Of a DNA stretch of 64,000 nucleotides, positions 25,360 to 33,873 are shown one piece after another. Each line of letters opens with the position of its first letter. Position 1 is the stretch's first letter. The translations under genes were made by a program, and so were the position numbers. The notes under the pieces were generated by a model, which had not been told where the DNA came from, did no database searches, and saw only the letters and a program-made list of their open reading frames with translations. Source of the stretch: CAVSCR01 sp963726575 (lineage in GTDB: Bacteria; Actinomycetota; Actinomycetes; JAHEKZ01); assembly GCA_963726575.1 (NCBI GenBank), contig CAVSCR010000007.1, positions 124,001-188,000 of the forward strand, in the 5' to 3' direction.

Positions 25360-26930
25360 GTCGGCTCCTCCACTGGACCGTCAGCCGGACCGACGAGGGC
25401 GGCTGTGAGCGGCACCACGTCAGCGGTGAGATCGCCACCCTCGCTGCGAGCCAGGGCCGCGACCTCCACGAGGGTACGACCACCCGGGTCAGCGGTTGCG
25501 CGCACCCAGACGCGGCGCCGCTTGATCGTCAACGAGCCGATCAAGCCCACCAGTGCCAAGACGGCACCCCAGAACACGATCTGGCGTCCGGGGTCGCTGG
25601 CGATCTGGAAATTGGCGAACCGCTGGTAGCCGTCGAAGCTGATCGAGCCACGGCCGCCGGGCAGGTTCCACGTCTGGCCGATCGCCAGCGAATGACGCCC
25701 GATCAGCTTCATCTGGTCGGTGTTCAGCACGTACACCGACTGCGGGTCGCCGGAGTCGAGGCCGAGGTCGCCGGCGTACGCCCCGAGGAAGACCCTTGGC
25801 GCCTTGGGGTCCGGCGACACCGAGATCGGGCCGAGCTGGGGGTCGATCACCGCAGTGGGCAAGAAGATCCCGTCGAACCCGAGCTGGTCCGGCCGGGCAT
25901 CAGGCGCCTTGACCACGCCGCTGCTGGTGAACTTCGCATCCTGCGGCAGGAACGGCACGGATCCGGAGAACACCACCTGGCCGGCACCGTCGCGGACGGT
26001 GAACGTCGGGGCGTAACCGTGGGACAGCAGGTAGATCTTGCTGCCGTCGATCAGCAGCGGGTAGTTGACCCGGATGTCGGCCTGCGCAGGTGTCGCCCCC
26101 GGCTTGGTGAGGTAGGTGACGTACGCGTCGAACCCCGCCGGCTGTCCCGCCTTGGGTCCGGACTCGACGAACTTCGCACTGAAGCGATCCAACGTGAACG
26201 AGAACGGTGGCAGGTCGGCTTCCCGGAACGAGCGGCCCATGGTGAGGTCGTCGTACTGCGTCGGTGTGTTGGCAAACCCTTCCCCCTCGACCACCACGAC
26301 AGTGCCCTTGTAGCCGAAGAGCGAACCGAGTCCCACGCCGACCAGGAGCACCAGGAGTGCCAGATGGAATACGAGGTTGCCGATCTCGCGCGTGTACCCC
26401 TTCTCCGCCGAGACGCTCAGCCCGTCGTCTGCCACCACGACGCGGAAGCGGTTGCCCCGAAGCTGCGCCGCTGCGTCGCCGACGACGTCAGCTGTGGAGC
26501 GCTTGGTGTCGAACGACCGGTACTCAGGCATCCGGGACAGGTTCCGCGGCGCAGCAGGCGGCTCCGCTCGGACGGTACGCCACTGCTTGGCCGCTCGCGG
26601 AATCACGCAACCGGCGAGCGAGATCAGCAGCATGAGGTAGATCGCGGCGAACCACGGCGACGCGTAGACGTCGAACGCGCCGAACCGGTCCATGATCGGC
26701 GCGGCGCCCGGGTGGGCGAGGTAGAAGTCGCGCACCCGCAGTGGCGCGACACCTCGCTGTGGGAACACCGATCCAGGAACTGCGGCCAGCGCCAGCAAGA
26801 AGAGCAAGATCAAGGCGGTGCGCATGCTCGTCAACAACCGCCACAGATACCGGAGCGTGCCGCGCAGACCGAGTTGCGGAGGTGTGGCGTCGTCGGCCTC
26901 GACCGGTCGGTCCGCCACGTCGAACGCCAC
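25356..26930 (-). CDS. resB: Cytochrome c biogenesis protein ResB
   Basis: Second System II synthetase component. It has 524 aa from GTG 26930, overlapping the ccdA stop by one base (TAGTG); the longer open frame runs back through ccdA. Helices at about 30-50 and 85-105 and near 175, a large extracytoplasmic domain (about 200-450) and a last helix near 465 give the ResB topology. Early motif SVFPQRGVAPLRV is typical. It is encoded directly before its partner ccsB. Confidence 0.93.
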   Translation of the reverse strand: MAFDVADRPVEADDATPPQLGLRGTLRYLWRLLTSMRTALILLFLLALAAVPGSVFPQRGVAPLRVRDFYLAHPGAAPIMDRFGAFDVYASPWFAAIYLMLLISLAGCVIPRAAKQWRTVRAEPPAAPRNLSRMPEYRSFDTKRSTADVVGDAAAQLRGNRFRVVVADDGLSVSAEKGYTREIGNLVFHLALLVLLVGVGLGSLFGYKGTVVVVEGEGFANTPTQYDDLTMGRSFREADLPPFSFTLDRFSAKFVESGPKAGQPAGFDAYVTYLTKPGATPAQADIRVNYPLLIDGSKIYLLSHGYAPTFTVRDGAGQVVFSGSVPFLPQDAKFTSSGVVKAPDARPDQLGFDGIFLPTAVIDPQLGPISVSPDPKAPRVFLGAYAGDLGLDSGDPQSVYVLNTDQMKLIGRHSLAIGQTWNLPGGRGSISFDGYQRFANFQIASDPGRQIVFWGAVLALVGLIGSLTIKRRRVWVRATADPGGRTLVEVAALARSEGGDLTADVVPLTAALVGPADGPVEEPT

Positions 26931-27700
26931 TACAGCACCGTCCCTGTTCTTCCGGCCCACACGCGCAGGTCCACGGTGAGGGTGCCCCACCAGCCGGTGA
27001 CCATGAGGATCCCGACCACGACCAGCATGACTCCGCCGAGCCGGGTGATGAAAACGTAGTGGCGCTTGACGAACGCCAGAGCACCGGCCATGCGCCGAAA
27101 CGCCACGGCCATCAGGATGAACGGAAGGCCGAGTCCCAGACAGTAGGCCGCGGTCAGGACCGCTCCGCGCAGCGCACTGGCCTGGTCGTAGGCGAGGGTT
27201 TGCACCGCGGCCAGGGTGGGGCCGAGGCAGGGGGTCCAGCCGAATCCGAACAGGACCCCGAGGGGGAACGCCCCCGCGAGCCCGAAGGCCGGCCGGCTCG
27301 TCAGCTTCCAGGTGCGGTTCAGCCACGGGATCACGCCCATGAAGGCCAGACCGAAGATGATCACGAACACCCCGAGGGCTCGCGTGATCCAGTCCGAGTA
27401 CTGCAGCAGGAGGCCCCCGAGCCCGCCGAAAAGTGCACCGAACGAGACGAACACCGCGGTGAAGCCGAGCACGAAGAGGAACGCTCCGGTGACCATGCGC
27501 CCCTTGCGCACATCACCGAGGTCGACGCCGACCAGACCTGTCACGTACGACAGGTAACCCGGGACGAGCGGCAGGATGCACGGCGACAGGAACGAGAACA
27601 GTCCCGCGACGAACGCGATGGGAAGTGCGATGAGCAAGGAGCCGTTCAACACGGTCTGCGCTGCGTCATGGCCGATCGACGCAGAGACCCCCGCGGTCAT
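26930..27700 (-). CDS. ccdA: Cytochrome c biogenesis protein CcdA (thiol-reductant transporter)
   Basis: DsbD-type membrane protein moving reducing equivalents from cytoplasmic thioredoxin to extracytoplasmic ResA. It has 256 aa and six helices. The two redox cysteines are in FLSPCILPLVPGYLSYVTG (about residue 41) and FGFGWTPCLGPTLAAV (near 165). ATG 27700 overlaps the resA stop (ATGA). Confidence 0.95.
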   Translation of the reverse strand: MTAGVSASIGHDAAQTVLNGSLLIALPIAFVAGLFSFLSPCILPLVPGYLSYVTGLVGVDLGDVRKGRMVTGAFLFVLGFTAVFVSFGALFGGLGGLLLQYSDWITRALGVFVIIFGLAFMGVIPWLNRTWKLTSRPAFGLAGAFPLGVLFGFGWTPCLGPTLAAVQTLAYDQASALRGAVLTAAYCLGLGLPFILMAVAFRRMAGALAFVKRHYVFITRLGGVMLVVVGILMVTGWWGTLTVDLRVWAGRTGTVL

Positions 27701-28290
27701 GACGGCTCAGCCACCACGCGCTGAATCAGCTCGCGCAGCCCGGAGTAGGTGATCGAGCCTGCGACCGTCGCGGCGATCCTGCCCTGGCGGTCGATCACGA
27801 GCGTCGAGGGAATGTTACGCGGTGCCGATGTCCCGAACTGGAGCATCAGGGTTCCGTCGGGGTCGGCGATACTCGGGTACCGCACACCAAAGCGCTGTAC
27901 GAAAGCGCGGGCGGCTGCTTCCTGGTCGCGGGTGTTGATGCCGACGAACGAGACACTCTGCTGGGCGAAGTCCTTGGACAGCTGAGCCAACGCAGGCGCC
28001 TCCGCTCGACACGGAGCACACCACGAGGCCCACACGTTGGCCACGATGACCTGTCCAGCATCGCTGCTCGAGGAGTACGGTCGCCCGTCCAGCGTGGTCC
28101 CCGTGATCTGAGGCGCCGCCACGCGCTGGGAAGGCGGAATGACGGACACGGTGCCGTCGCCCTCGATGTAGGTGAGTCCGTTGCCGCCCGGACTGTCGTT
28201 CACGTCGCCCGACGAACACGCCGCCACGGTGGTTGTCAGAAGGGCGACCAAGCAGAACCCGACGACTCGCCGAACGGACGACACACTCAC
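27697..28290 (-). CDS. resA: Thioredoxin-like lipoprotein (ResA type)
   Basis: Extracytoplasmic thiol-disulfide reductase keeping apocytochrome c cysteines reduced for heme attachment. It has 197 aa from GTG 28290 (GTGA overlap with the preceding gene). A lipoprotein signal is visible: basic start, VVGFCLVALLTTTV, lipobox VAAC with lipid-Cys near 24. The thioredoxin active site is NVWASWCAPCRAEAPAL (near 95) and the cis-Pro is in NIPSTLVIDRQGRI. Coupled to ccdA, its electron donor. Confidence 0.93.
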   Translation of the reverse strand: MSVSSVRRVVGFCLVALLTTTVAACSSGDVNDSPGGNGLTYIEGDGTVSVIPPSQRVAAPQITGTTLDGRPYSSSSDAGQVIVANVWASWCAPCRAEAPALAQLSKDFAQQSVSFVGINTRDQEAAARAFVQRFGVRYPSIADPDGTLMLQFGTSAPRNIPSTLVIDRQGRIAATVAGSITYSGLRELIQRVVAEPS

Positions 28291-28928
28291 GCGCCCGGCT
28301 TTGTGTGCTTGACCGGTAGCAGGTCCGCAGCTGGCTCTCGGTACTCGACCGCGACGACCTCGTCGCCTTCGTACGTGAACGACGTGAGGCTGGCGACACT
28401 GCATTCGCGCTTGCGCGGGTCGTGCCAGAGTCGCCGGCCCTCCACGGCGTTGCGGGCCACCCAGATCGGCAGCTGGTGGCTGACCAGGAGCGCTTCATGC
28501 CCGCGCGCCTGACGCACTGCGTCACTCATCGCGGCGAGCATGCGTTCCGCCTGCTCGCGGTACGGCTCGCCCCAGGATGGACGCAGGGGGTTGTACAAGT
28601 AGCGCCAGTGAGACGGATTGCGCAACGAACCGTCACCGACTCCGAAAGTGAGACCCTGGAACACGTTGGCGGCCTCGATCAGCCGATCGTCGCTGCCCAC
28701 CGCGACGTCATGCACCGACGCGATCGGCGTCGCGGTCTGCTGAGCCCGCTCCAGCGGCGACGCGATGACTACGGTGATGTCGCGGTCGGATGTGGCTTCG
28801 GCGACGCGACGTGCCATCGCGTGGCCGCGTTCGGACAGCACGAATCCGGGCAGCCGGCCGTAGAGGACGCCTTCGGGGTTCTCGACCTCGCCATGGCGCA
28901 GCAGATGTACCACCGTGAGCGCAGACAC
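28287..28928 (-). CDS. Histidine phosphatase (phosphoglycerate-mutase) family protein
   Basis: 213 aa from GTG 28928, 2 nt after hemL. The catalytic RHG motif is at the start (VVHLLRHGEVENPEGVLYGR), VIASPLERAQQTA carries the second phosphate-binding Arg, and LLVSHQLPIWVARNA carries the second catalytic His. The substrate is unknown. A PGAM-family gene between hemL and resA also occurs in mycobacteria (the Rv0525 position, from memory), so the link to heme or cytochrome c supply looks conserved rather than accidental. Confidence 0.88.
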   Translation of the reverse strand: MSALTVVHLLRHGEVENPEGVLYGRLPGFVLSERGHAMARRVAEATSDRDITVVIASPLERAQQTATPIASVHDVAVGSDDRLIEAANVFQGLTFGVGDGSLRNPSHWRYLYNPLRPSWGEPYREQAERMLAAMSDAVRQARGHEALLVSHQLPIWVARNAVEGRRLWHDPRKRECSVASLTSFTYEGDEVVAVEYREPAADLLPVKHTKPGA

Positions 28929-28930
28929 CG

Positions 28931-30283
28931 TCAGGCACCTCGTCCGGGGTCGACGGCCTGTGCTGCGGAGCGGGCTGCCACGGGGAGCGCGTCCTCGATC
29001 CGCTGCAGCACTGCGTCGTCGTGCCGCGCCGACACGAACCATGCCTCGAAGGCCGACGGCGGCAGGTAGACGCCCTGCTGGAGCATTGCGTGGAAGAACG
29101 GCGCGAACCGCCAGGCTGCCTGGCGCTTGGCCTGCTCGTAGTCACACACTGGCTCATCCGCGAAGAACACGCTGAACAGCGAGCCCGCGTTCTGCACGAC
29201 GTGAGCGACGCCCTCCTTGGTCAGGGCCAGACTGACCATCGTCGCCACCTCGGTCGCCGCCCGGTCGACGTTGGCGTACACGTCCGCATCGCAGTGGCGA
29301 AGCGTGGCGAGCCCGGCTGCCGTCGCAATCGGGTTTCCCGAGAGCGTCCCCGCCTGGTACACCGGACCTACGGGGGCGAGGCGCGCCATCACCTCACGAC
29401 GTCCACCGAACGCGGCCGCCGGCAGACCGCCACCCATCACCTTGCCGAAGGTCATCAGGTCGGCGTCGACCGGCTCGAGCCCGTACCAACCGGACCGGCT
29501 GACGCGGAAGCCCGTCATCACCTCGTCACTGATGAACAGGGCTCCGTGGCGACTGCACAGATCGGCGAGGGCTGCGTTGAAGCCCGGCGCCGGGGGGACG
29601 ACGCCCATGTTGGCGGCAGCCGCTTCGGTGATCACGGCCGCGATCTGGTCGCCATGACTCTCAAAGGCCGAGTTCACAGCGTCGAGGTCGTTGTAGTCGA
29701 CAACGATCGTGTCGCCGGTCTGAGCACCGGTGACGCCCGCGGTGTCGGGCAGGGCGAACGTCGCCACGCCGGACCCTGCTGCGGCCAGCAGCGAGTCGAC
29801 GTGACCGTGGTAGCAACCGGCGAACTTGACCACCTTCGAGCGGCCGGTGAATCCTCGCGCGAGCCGGATCGCCGACATCGTCGCCTCGGTTCCGCTGGAC
29901 ACCAGGCGCACCTGCTCCACCGGGGTTCGCGCCACGATCTCCTCGGCCAGCGCCACCTCGCCCTCGCCAGGAGTCCCGAACGACGTCCCGCGCGAGGCCG
30001 CGAGCTGCACTGCCTCGACGACCGCCGGGTGGGCGTGACCCAAGATCATCGGACCCCACGAACCGACGAGGTCGACATACTCGCGACCGTCGGCATCGAC
30101 CAGGAAGGCGCCAGCGCCGCTCCGCATGAAGCGGGGGGTGCCGCCCACTGCGCGGAACGCTCGCACCGGGGAGTTCACGCCTCCTGGCGTGACGGCCAGA
30201 GCACGCTCGAACAACGCTTCGGACACCGGCGCGGTCGCGGGATACGGCACCGGGGGATTCTCGCAGTCCGACGGTGCGCTCAC
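28931..30283 (-). CDS. hemL: Glutamate-1-semialdehyde 2,1-aminomutase
   Basis: PLP enzyme making 5-aminolevulinate from glutamate-1-semialdehyde. It has 450 aa from GTG 30283 (10 nt after hemB); a downstream GTG giving VPYPATAP is an alternative. Family marks: ALAVTPGGVNSPVRAFRAVGG, SSGTEATMSAIRLARGFTGR, DEVMTGFRVSRSGWYG and the PLP-lysine region MTFGKVMGGGLPAAAFGG. Complete length. Confidence 0.95.
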   Translation of the reverse strand: MSAPSDCENPPVPYPATAPVSEALFERALAVTPGGVNSPVRAFRAVGGTPRFMRSGAGAFLVDADGREYVDLVGSWGPMILGHAHPAVVEAVQLAASRGTSFGTPGEGEVALAEEIVARTPVEQVRLVSSGTEATMSAIRLARGFTGRSKVVKFAGCYHGHVDSLLAAAGSGVATFALPDTAGVTGAQTGDTIVVDYNDLDAVNSAFESHGDQIAAVITEAAAANMGVVPPAPGFNAALADLCSRHGALFISDEVMTGFRVSRSGWYGLEPVDADLMTFGKVMGGGLPAAAFGGRREVMARLAPVGPVYQAGTLSGNPIATAAGLATLRHCDADVYANVDRAATEVATMVSLALTKEGVAHVVQNAGSLFSVFFADEPVCDYEQAKRQAAWRFAPFFHAMLQQGVYLPPSAFEAWFVSARHDDAVLQRIEDALPVAARSAAQAVDPGRGA

Positions 30284-30293
30284 CGAATCGGGA

Positions 30294-31286
30294 TCAGGCG
30301 GCGGACCAGCGCCGGGCGACCTCGGTGGCCCAGTACGTGACGATGATGGAGGCGCCGGCGCGGCGAATGCCGATCAGCGACTCATCGATCGCCCGCTCCC
30401 GTTCCAACCAGCCCGACGCGGCTGCGGCCTCGAGCATCGCCATCTCGCCCGACACCTGGTAGGCGGCCACCGGGACGTCGACGTTGTCCGCGACGTGGCG
30501 CACGACGTCGAGATAGGGGCCGGCCGGCTTGACCATGACGATGTCGGCGCCCTGCTCCACGTCAGCACGCACTTCGCGCAGCGCCTCTGCGGCATTGGCC
30601 GGATCCATCTGGTAGCTGCGCCGGTCGCCGAAGGCCGGCGTGCTCTCTGCCGCGTCGCGGAACGGTCCGAAATAGGCCGAGGCGTACTTCGCCGAGTAGG
30701 CGAGGATCGCTCGGTCGGTGTACCCGGCCGCATCCAGCGCCGATCGGACCACGCCGACCTGACCGTCCATCATCCCGCTCGGCGCGACCATTGCGGCACC
30801 CGCACGTGCTTGCGCGACTGCGACGGATGCGTAGCGAGCAAGCGTGGCGTCGTTGTCGACCGTCGCTGACGGATCGTCGGACGTCAAGGGACCGCAGTGA
30901 CCGTGGTCGGTGTACTCGCACAGGCACAGGTCAGCTACGACAACCAGATCTGAACCGACCTCGCGGTCGAGCACGCGCAGCGCCTGTTGGACGATCCCCG
31001 ACTCGTCGTCAGCGCCGCTACCAACGGCGTCCTTGTACTCGGGGATCCCGAACACGATGACACCGCCAACGCCGCTGGACGCAGCCTCCGCCACCGCCTT
31101 GCGCACCGACTCCAGGGTGTGCTGCACCACGCCGGGCATGGACGCGATGGCGACCGGATCGTCGAGTCCCTCCTTGACGAACACCGGTTGGATCAGGTCG
31201 TTGGCCGACAGCCGCGTCTGCGCGACCAGACGCCGCAACGGCGCAGTGGTACGCAGCCGCCGGGGTCGATCGGTCGGGAAGGCCAC
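30294..31286 (-). CDS. hemB: Delta-aminolevulinic acid dehydratase (porphobilinogen synthase)
   Basis: Condenses two 5-aminolevulinates to porphobilinogen. It has 330 aa from GTG 31286, 11 nt after the hemD stop; the frame extends farther upstream only inside hemD. Metal-site cysteines are present as ADLCLCEYTDHGHCG (CxC...C, the zinc-type pattern). Active-site lysines lie in LAYSAKYASAYFGPFRD and MVKPAGPYLD. Confidence 0.95.
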   Translation of the reverse strand: MAFPTDRPRRLRTTAPLRRLVAQTRLSANDLIQPVFVKEGLDDPVAIASMPGVVQHTLESVRKAVAEAASSGVGGVIVFGIPEYKDAVGSGADDESGIVQQALRVLDREVGSDLVVVADLCLCEYTDHGHCGPLTSDDPSATVDNDATLARYASVAVAQARAGAAMVAPSGMMDGQVGVVRSALDAAGYTDRAILAYSAKYASAYFGPFRDAAESTPAFGDRRSYQMDPANAAEALREVRADVEQGADIVMVKPAGPYLDVVRHVADNVDVPVAAYQVSGEMAMLEAAAASGWLERERAIDESLIGIRRAGASIIVTYWATEVARRWSAA

Positions 31287-31297
31287 GGCGCCGATCC

Positions 31298-32911
31298 CTA
31301 CTTCGCCTTGCGCCGGGCAGCACCCTTGCGCAGGCTGGGACGCCATACCGACTCCCCTGCCTCGAGAGCAGCGGCGCGCTGCTGCGCACCGAACTCGGCC
31401 AACGCCTCGGTGAGATCGTGAACCGACGGGTTCGGCGCCAGGACATCGACCCGCAGGCCGTGCTCCTCGGCGGTCTTGGCCGTCTGCGGCCCGATGACGG
31501 CGACCACGGTGCTGGCATGGGGCTTGCCGGCGATGCCGATCAGGTTGCGCACGGTGCTGGACGACGTGAACAGCACGGCGTCGAACCCACCGGTCTTGAT
31601 CGCCTCCCGGGTCTGGGCCGGCGGCGGCGCCGCGCGCACCGTGCGGTAAGCGGTGACGTCCTCGACCTCCCAGCCGAGAGCGACCAGACCGGCGGCCAGA
31701 GTCTCGGTGGCGATGTCGGCCCGCGGCAGGAACACCCGGTTGATCGGGTCGAACACGTCGTCGTACGGAGGCCAGTCCTCGAGCAACCCGGCCGCCGACT
31801 GCTCGCCACCAGGGACCAGGTCAGGACGGACACCGAAGGCGACCAGAGCGGCCGCGGTCTGCTCTCCGACGGCAGCGACCTTGATGCCCGCGAACGCACG
31901 AGCGTCCAGGCCGTACTCCTCGAACTTCTCGCGCACCGCCCGCACCGCATTGGTCGAGGTGAAAGCGATCCACTGGTAGCGACCCGACACCAGTCCGTGC
32001 ACGGCCCGATCCATCTGTTGCGGCGTACGCGGTGGCTCGACCGAGATCGTTGGCACCTCGACTGGAACCGCACCGTGTCCACGCAGTTCTTCCGACAGCG
32101 CACCGGCTTGCTCCTTGGTGCGGGGCACCAGCACTCGCCAGCCGAACAGCGGCTTCGACTCGAACCACGACAGCTTCTCGCGCTGCTCGACACCTTCACC
32201 CACCACCGTCAGCAGTGGTTCAGGCAGCCCCGCCGACCGCAGCTCGCGGGCCACCGTCGCCAGGGTCGAGGTGAGGGTGCGCTGAGCGGTCGTCGTTCCC
32301 TGGGAGGTCACGGCGATCGGGCTCGTGCTCTCGCGGCCTGCTCCGACCAGGGCGAGCGCGACGTCAGCGATGTGACTCGCGTCGCCGAGCACGACCACTG
32401 TCGTGTGCGGGTCAGCTGCGGCAGCGGTATCGACGACCCCGTCCTGCGGTCCCACGACCACGACCCGTCGGGTGCGCGCCGTCGTGAGCGGAATACCGGC
32501 GTACCCAGGTACGGCGGTCACTGACGATGCGCCTGGTACCACCTCGAACACAATGCTCGCCTTGTGGCAGGCCAGAGCCTCTTCGGCGAAACCATGGAAC
32601 AACGTCGGGTCGCCGTCCATGAGCCGGACGACGTGGCGGCCGCGCTTGGCGGCACCGGTCACGAGCTTGGCCCGCGACGCGACCGTCAGCGGCGCTCCAC
32701 CAGCGCCGCAGGACGCGTCGACGATTTCGGCCGACTCCGACGCGAAGGCAGCGACCGCGGCCTGCGAAGCGGACTGGTCAGTGACGATCACGTCGGCGAC
32801 GCGCAGGAGCTCGACGGCGCGCAGCGTCAACAGCTGCGGGTCGCCGGGTCCGGCGCCGACGAATGCGACCGAGCCGAGGGTGGGCTTCTTCTTGGGCGTA
32901 CGGGTGGTCAC
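31298..32911 (-). CDS. hemD: Uroporphyrinogen-III synthase with N-terminal SUMT-like domain
   Basis: 537 aa from GTG 32911 (GTGA overlap with hemC). Residues about 10-240 form a tetrapyrrole methylase-like (SUMT/CobA) domain: VAFVGAGPGDPQLLTLRAVE and FEVVPGASSVTAVPGYAGIP. Residues about 265-505 are the HemD synthase domain (WRVLVPRTKEQAGALSEEL, IAFTSTNAVRAV, VLFTSSSTVRNLIG). The SUMT half looks degenerate: the usual GGDPFVFGRGGEE-type active-site loop reads MDGDPTLFHGFAEEA. Cyclisation to uroporphyrinogen III is well supported; methylation to precorrin-2 is doubtful. Confidence 0.92.
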   Translation of the reverse strand: MTTRTPKKKPTLGSVAFVGAGPGDPQLLTLRAVELLRVADVIVTDQSASQAAVAAFASESAEIVDASCGAGGAPLTVASRAKLVTGAAKRGRHVVRLMDGDPTLFHGFAEEALACHKASIVFEVVPGASSVTAVPGYAGIPLTTARTRRVVVVGPQDGVVDTAAAADPHTTVVVLGDASHIADVALALVGAGRESTSPIAVTSQGTTTAQRTLTSTLATVARELRSAGLPEPLLTVVGEGVEQREKLSWFESKPLFGWRVLVPRTKEQAGALSEELRGHGAVPVEVPTISVEPPRTPQQMDRAVHGLVSGRYQWIAFTSTNAVRAVREKFEEYGLDARAFAGIKVAAVGEQTAAALVAFGVRPDLVPGGEQSAAGLLEDWPPYDDVFDPINRVFLPRADIATETLAAGLVALGWEVEDVTAYRTVRAAPPPAQTREAIKTGGFDAVLFTSSSTVRNLIGIAGKPHASTVVAVIGPQTAKTAEEHGLRVDVLAPNPSVHDLTEALAEFGAQQRAAALEAGESVWRPSLRKGAARRKAK

Positions 32912-33873
32912 GTGGCACGTTCCCCTAGGACATCGGCGCCGGCGCGATCCAGCAACCGCGCGGCGAGCTGGCGGCCCGCTGCGTCGGCTTGATCGACCGG
33001 AGCCGTGGTGGACAGTCGCAACGTGGCAGGTCCCTCGCCGGCAGCGAGGAACGCCTGCAACGTCAATTCGGGATCGCCAGTCCCGGATTCGTCGATCACC
33101 GCAAGGGCGCCGACTGGCGCAGCACAACCAACCTCCAGGGCCGACAGCACTGCTCGTTCCGCAATGACGCAGGCATGGGTGCTTACGTCGTCGAGCGCGC
33201 GGAGCGAAGTTTCAAGGGCCGGGCGGCGCGGGTCGTCGTCGGCGAGGACCGACGTGCGCGCCTCCACGGCAAGGGCACCCTGGCCGGGGGCCGGCAGCAT
33301 GACCTGTGGGTCGAGTACGTCGTCGATGACGTCCTCGCGGCCGAGTCGCGTCAACCCGGCCACCGCGAGCACCACGGCGTCGAGCTCGCCGTCTTGCACT
33401 CGGCGGATGCGGGTGTCCACGTTGCCGCGCAGATCGACGATTGCGAGGTCTGGACGCACCAGCTTCAGCTGCGCGGCACGGCGCGGCGACCCGGTTCCGA
33501 CGCGGGCGCCCACGGGCAGAGTCGCCAGGGTGGCACCTCTTGCCACGAGCGCGTCGCGGGGATCCGCACGACGAGGGACGGCTGCGATCTGGACCCCCAC
33601 CGCAGCCTGCGTCGGCAGGTCTTTCAGCGAATGCACAGCCAGGTCGACGGCCCCGGAGACGAGCGCCTCGCGCAACGCGCTGACGAAGACGCCGGTTCCG
33701 CCGAGACTCGTCAGGGGGGCCGCGCTGACATCGCCCTGCGTGGTCACCTCGACGAGTTCCACCGCGAGACCGCTGGCCCGTCGGATCTGATCCGCGACCC
33801 ACTCGCTTTGGACCAGCGCCAGTGCACTGCGCCGCGTACCGAGTCGGATGGGCGCGCGAGGGTCGATGCTCAT
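32908..33873 (-). CDS. hemC: Hydroxymethylbilane synthase (porphobilinogen deaminase)
   Basis: Polymerises four porphobilinogens. It has 321 aa. LGTRRSALALVQSEWVADQI is the start of domain 1 and HSLKDLPTQ the catalytic-Asp region (GAVDLAVHSLKD). VGTGSPRRAAQL binds substrate, and the dipyrromethane-carrying Cys is in LEVGCAAPVGALA. ATG 33873 overlaps the hemA stop (ATGA). Confidence 0.96.
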   Translation of the reverse strand: MSIDPRAPIRLGTRRSALALVQSEWVADQIRRASGLAVELVEVTTQGDVSAAPLTSLGGTGVFVSALREALVSGAVDLAVHSLKDLPTQAAVGVQIAAVPRRADPRDALVARGATLATLPVGARVGTGSPRRAAQLKLVRPDLAIVDLRGNVDTRIRRVQDGELDAVVLAVAGLTRLGREDVIDDVLDPQVMLPAPGQGALAVEARTSVLADDDPRRPALETSLRALDDVSTHACVIAERAVLSALEVGCAAPVGALAVIDESGTGDPELTLQAFLAAGEGPATLRLSTTAPVDQADAAGRQLAARLLDRAGADVLGERAT

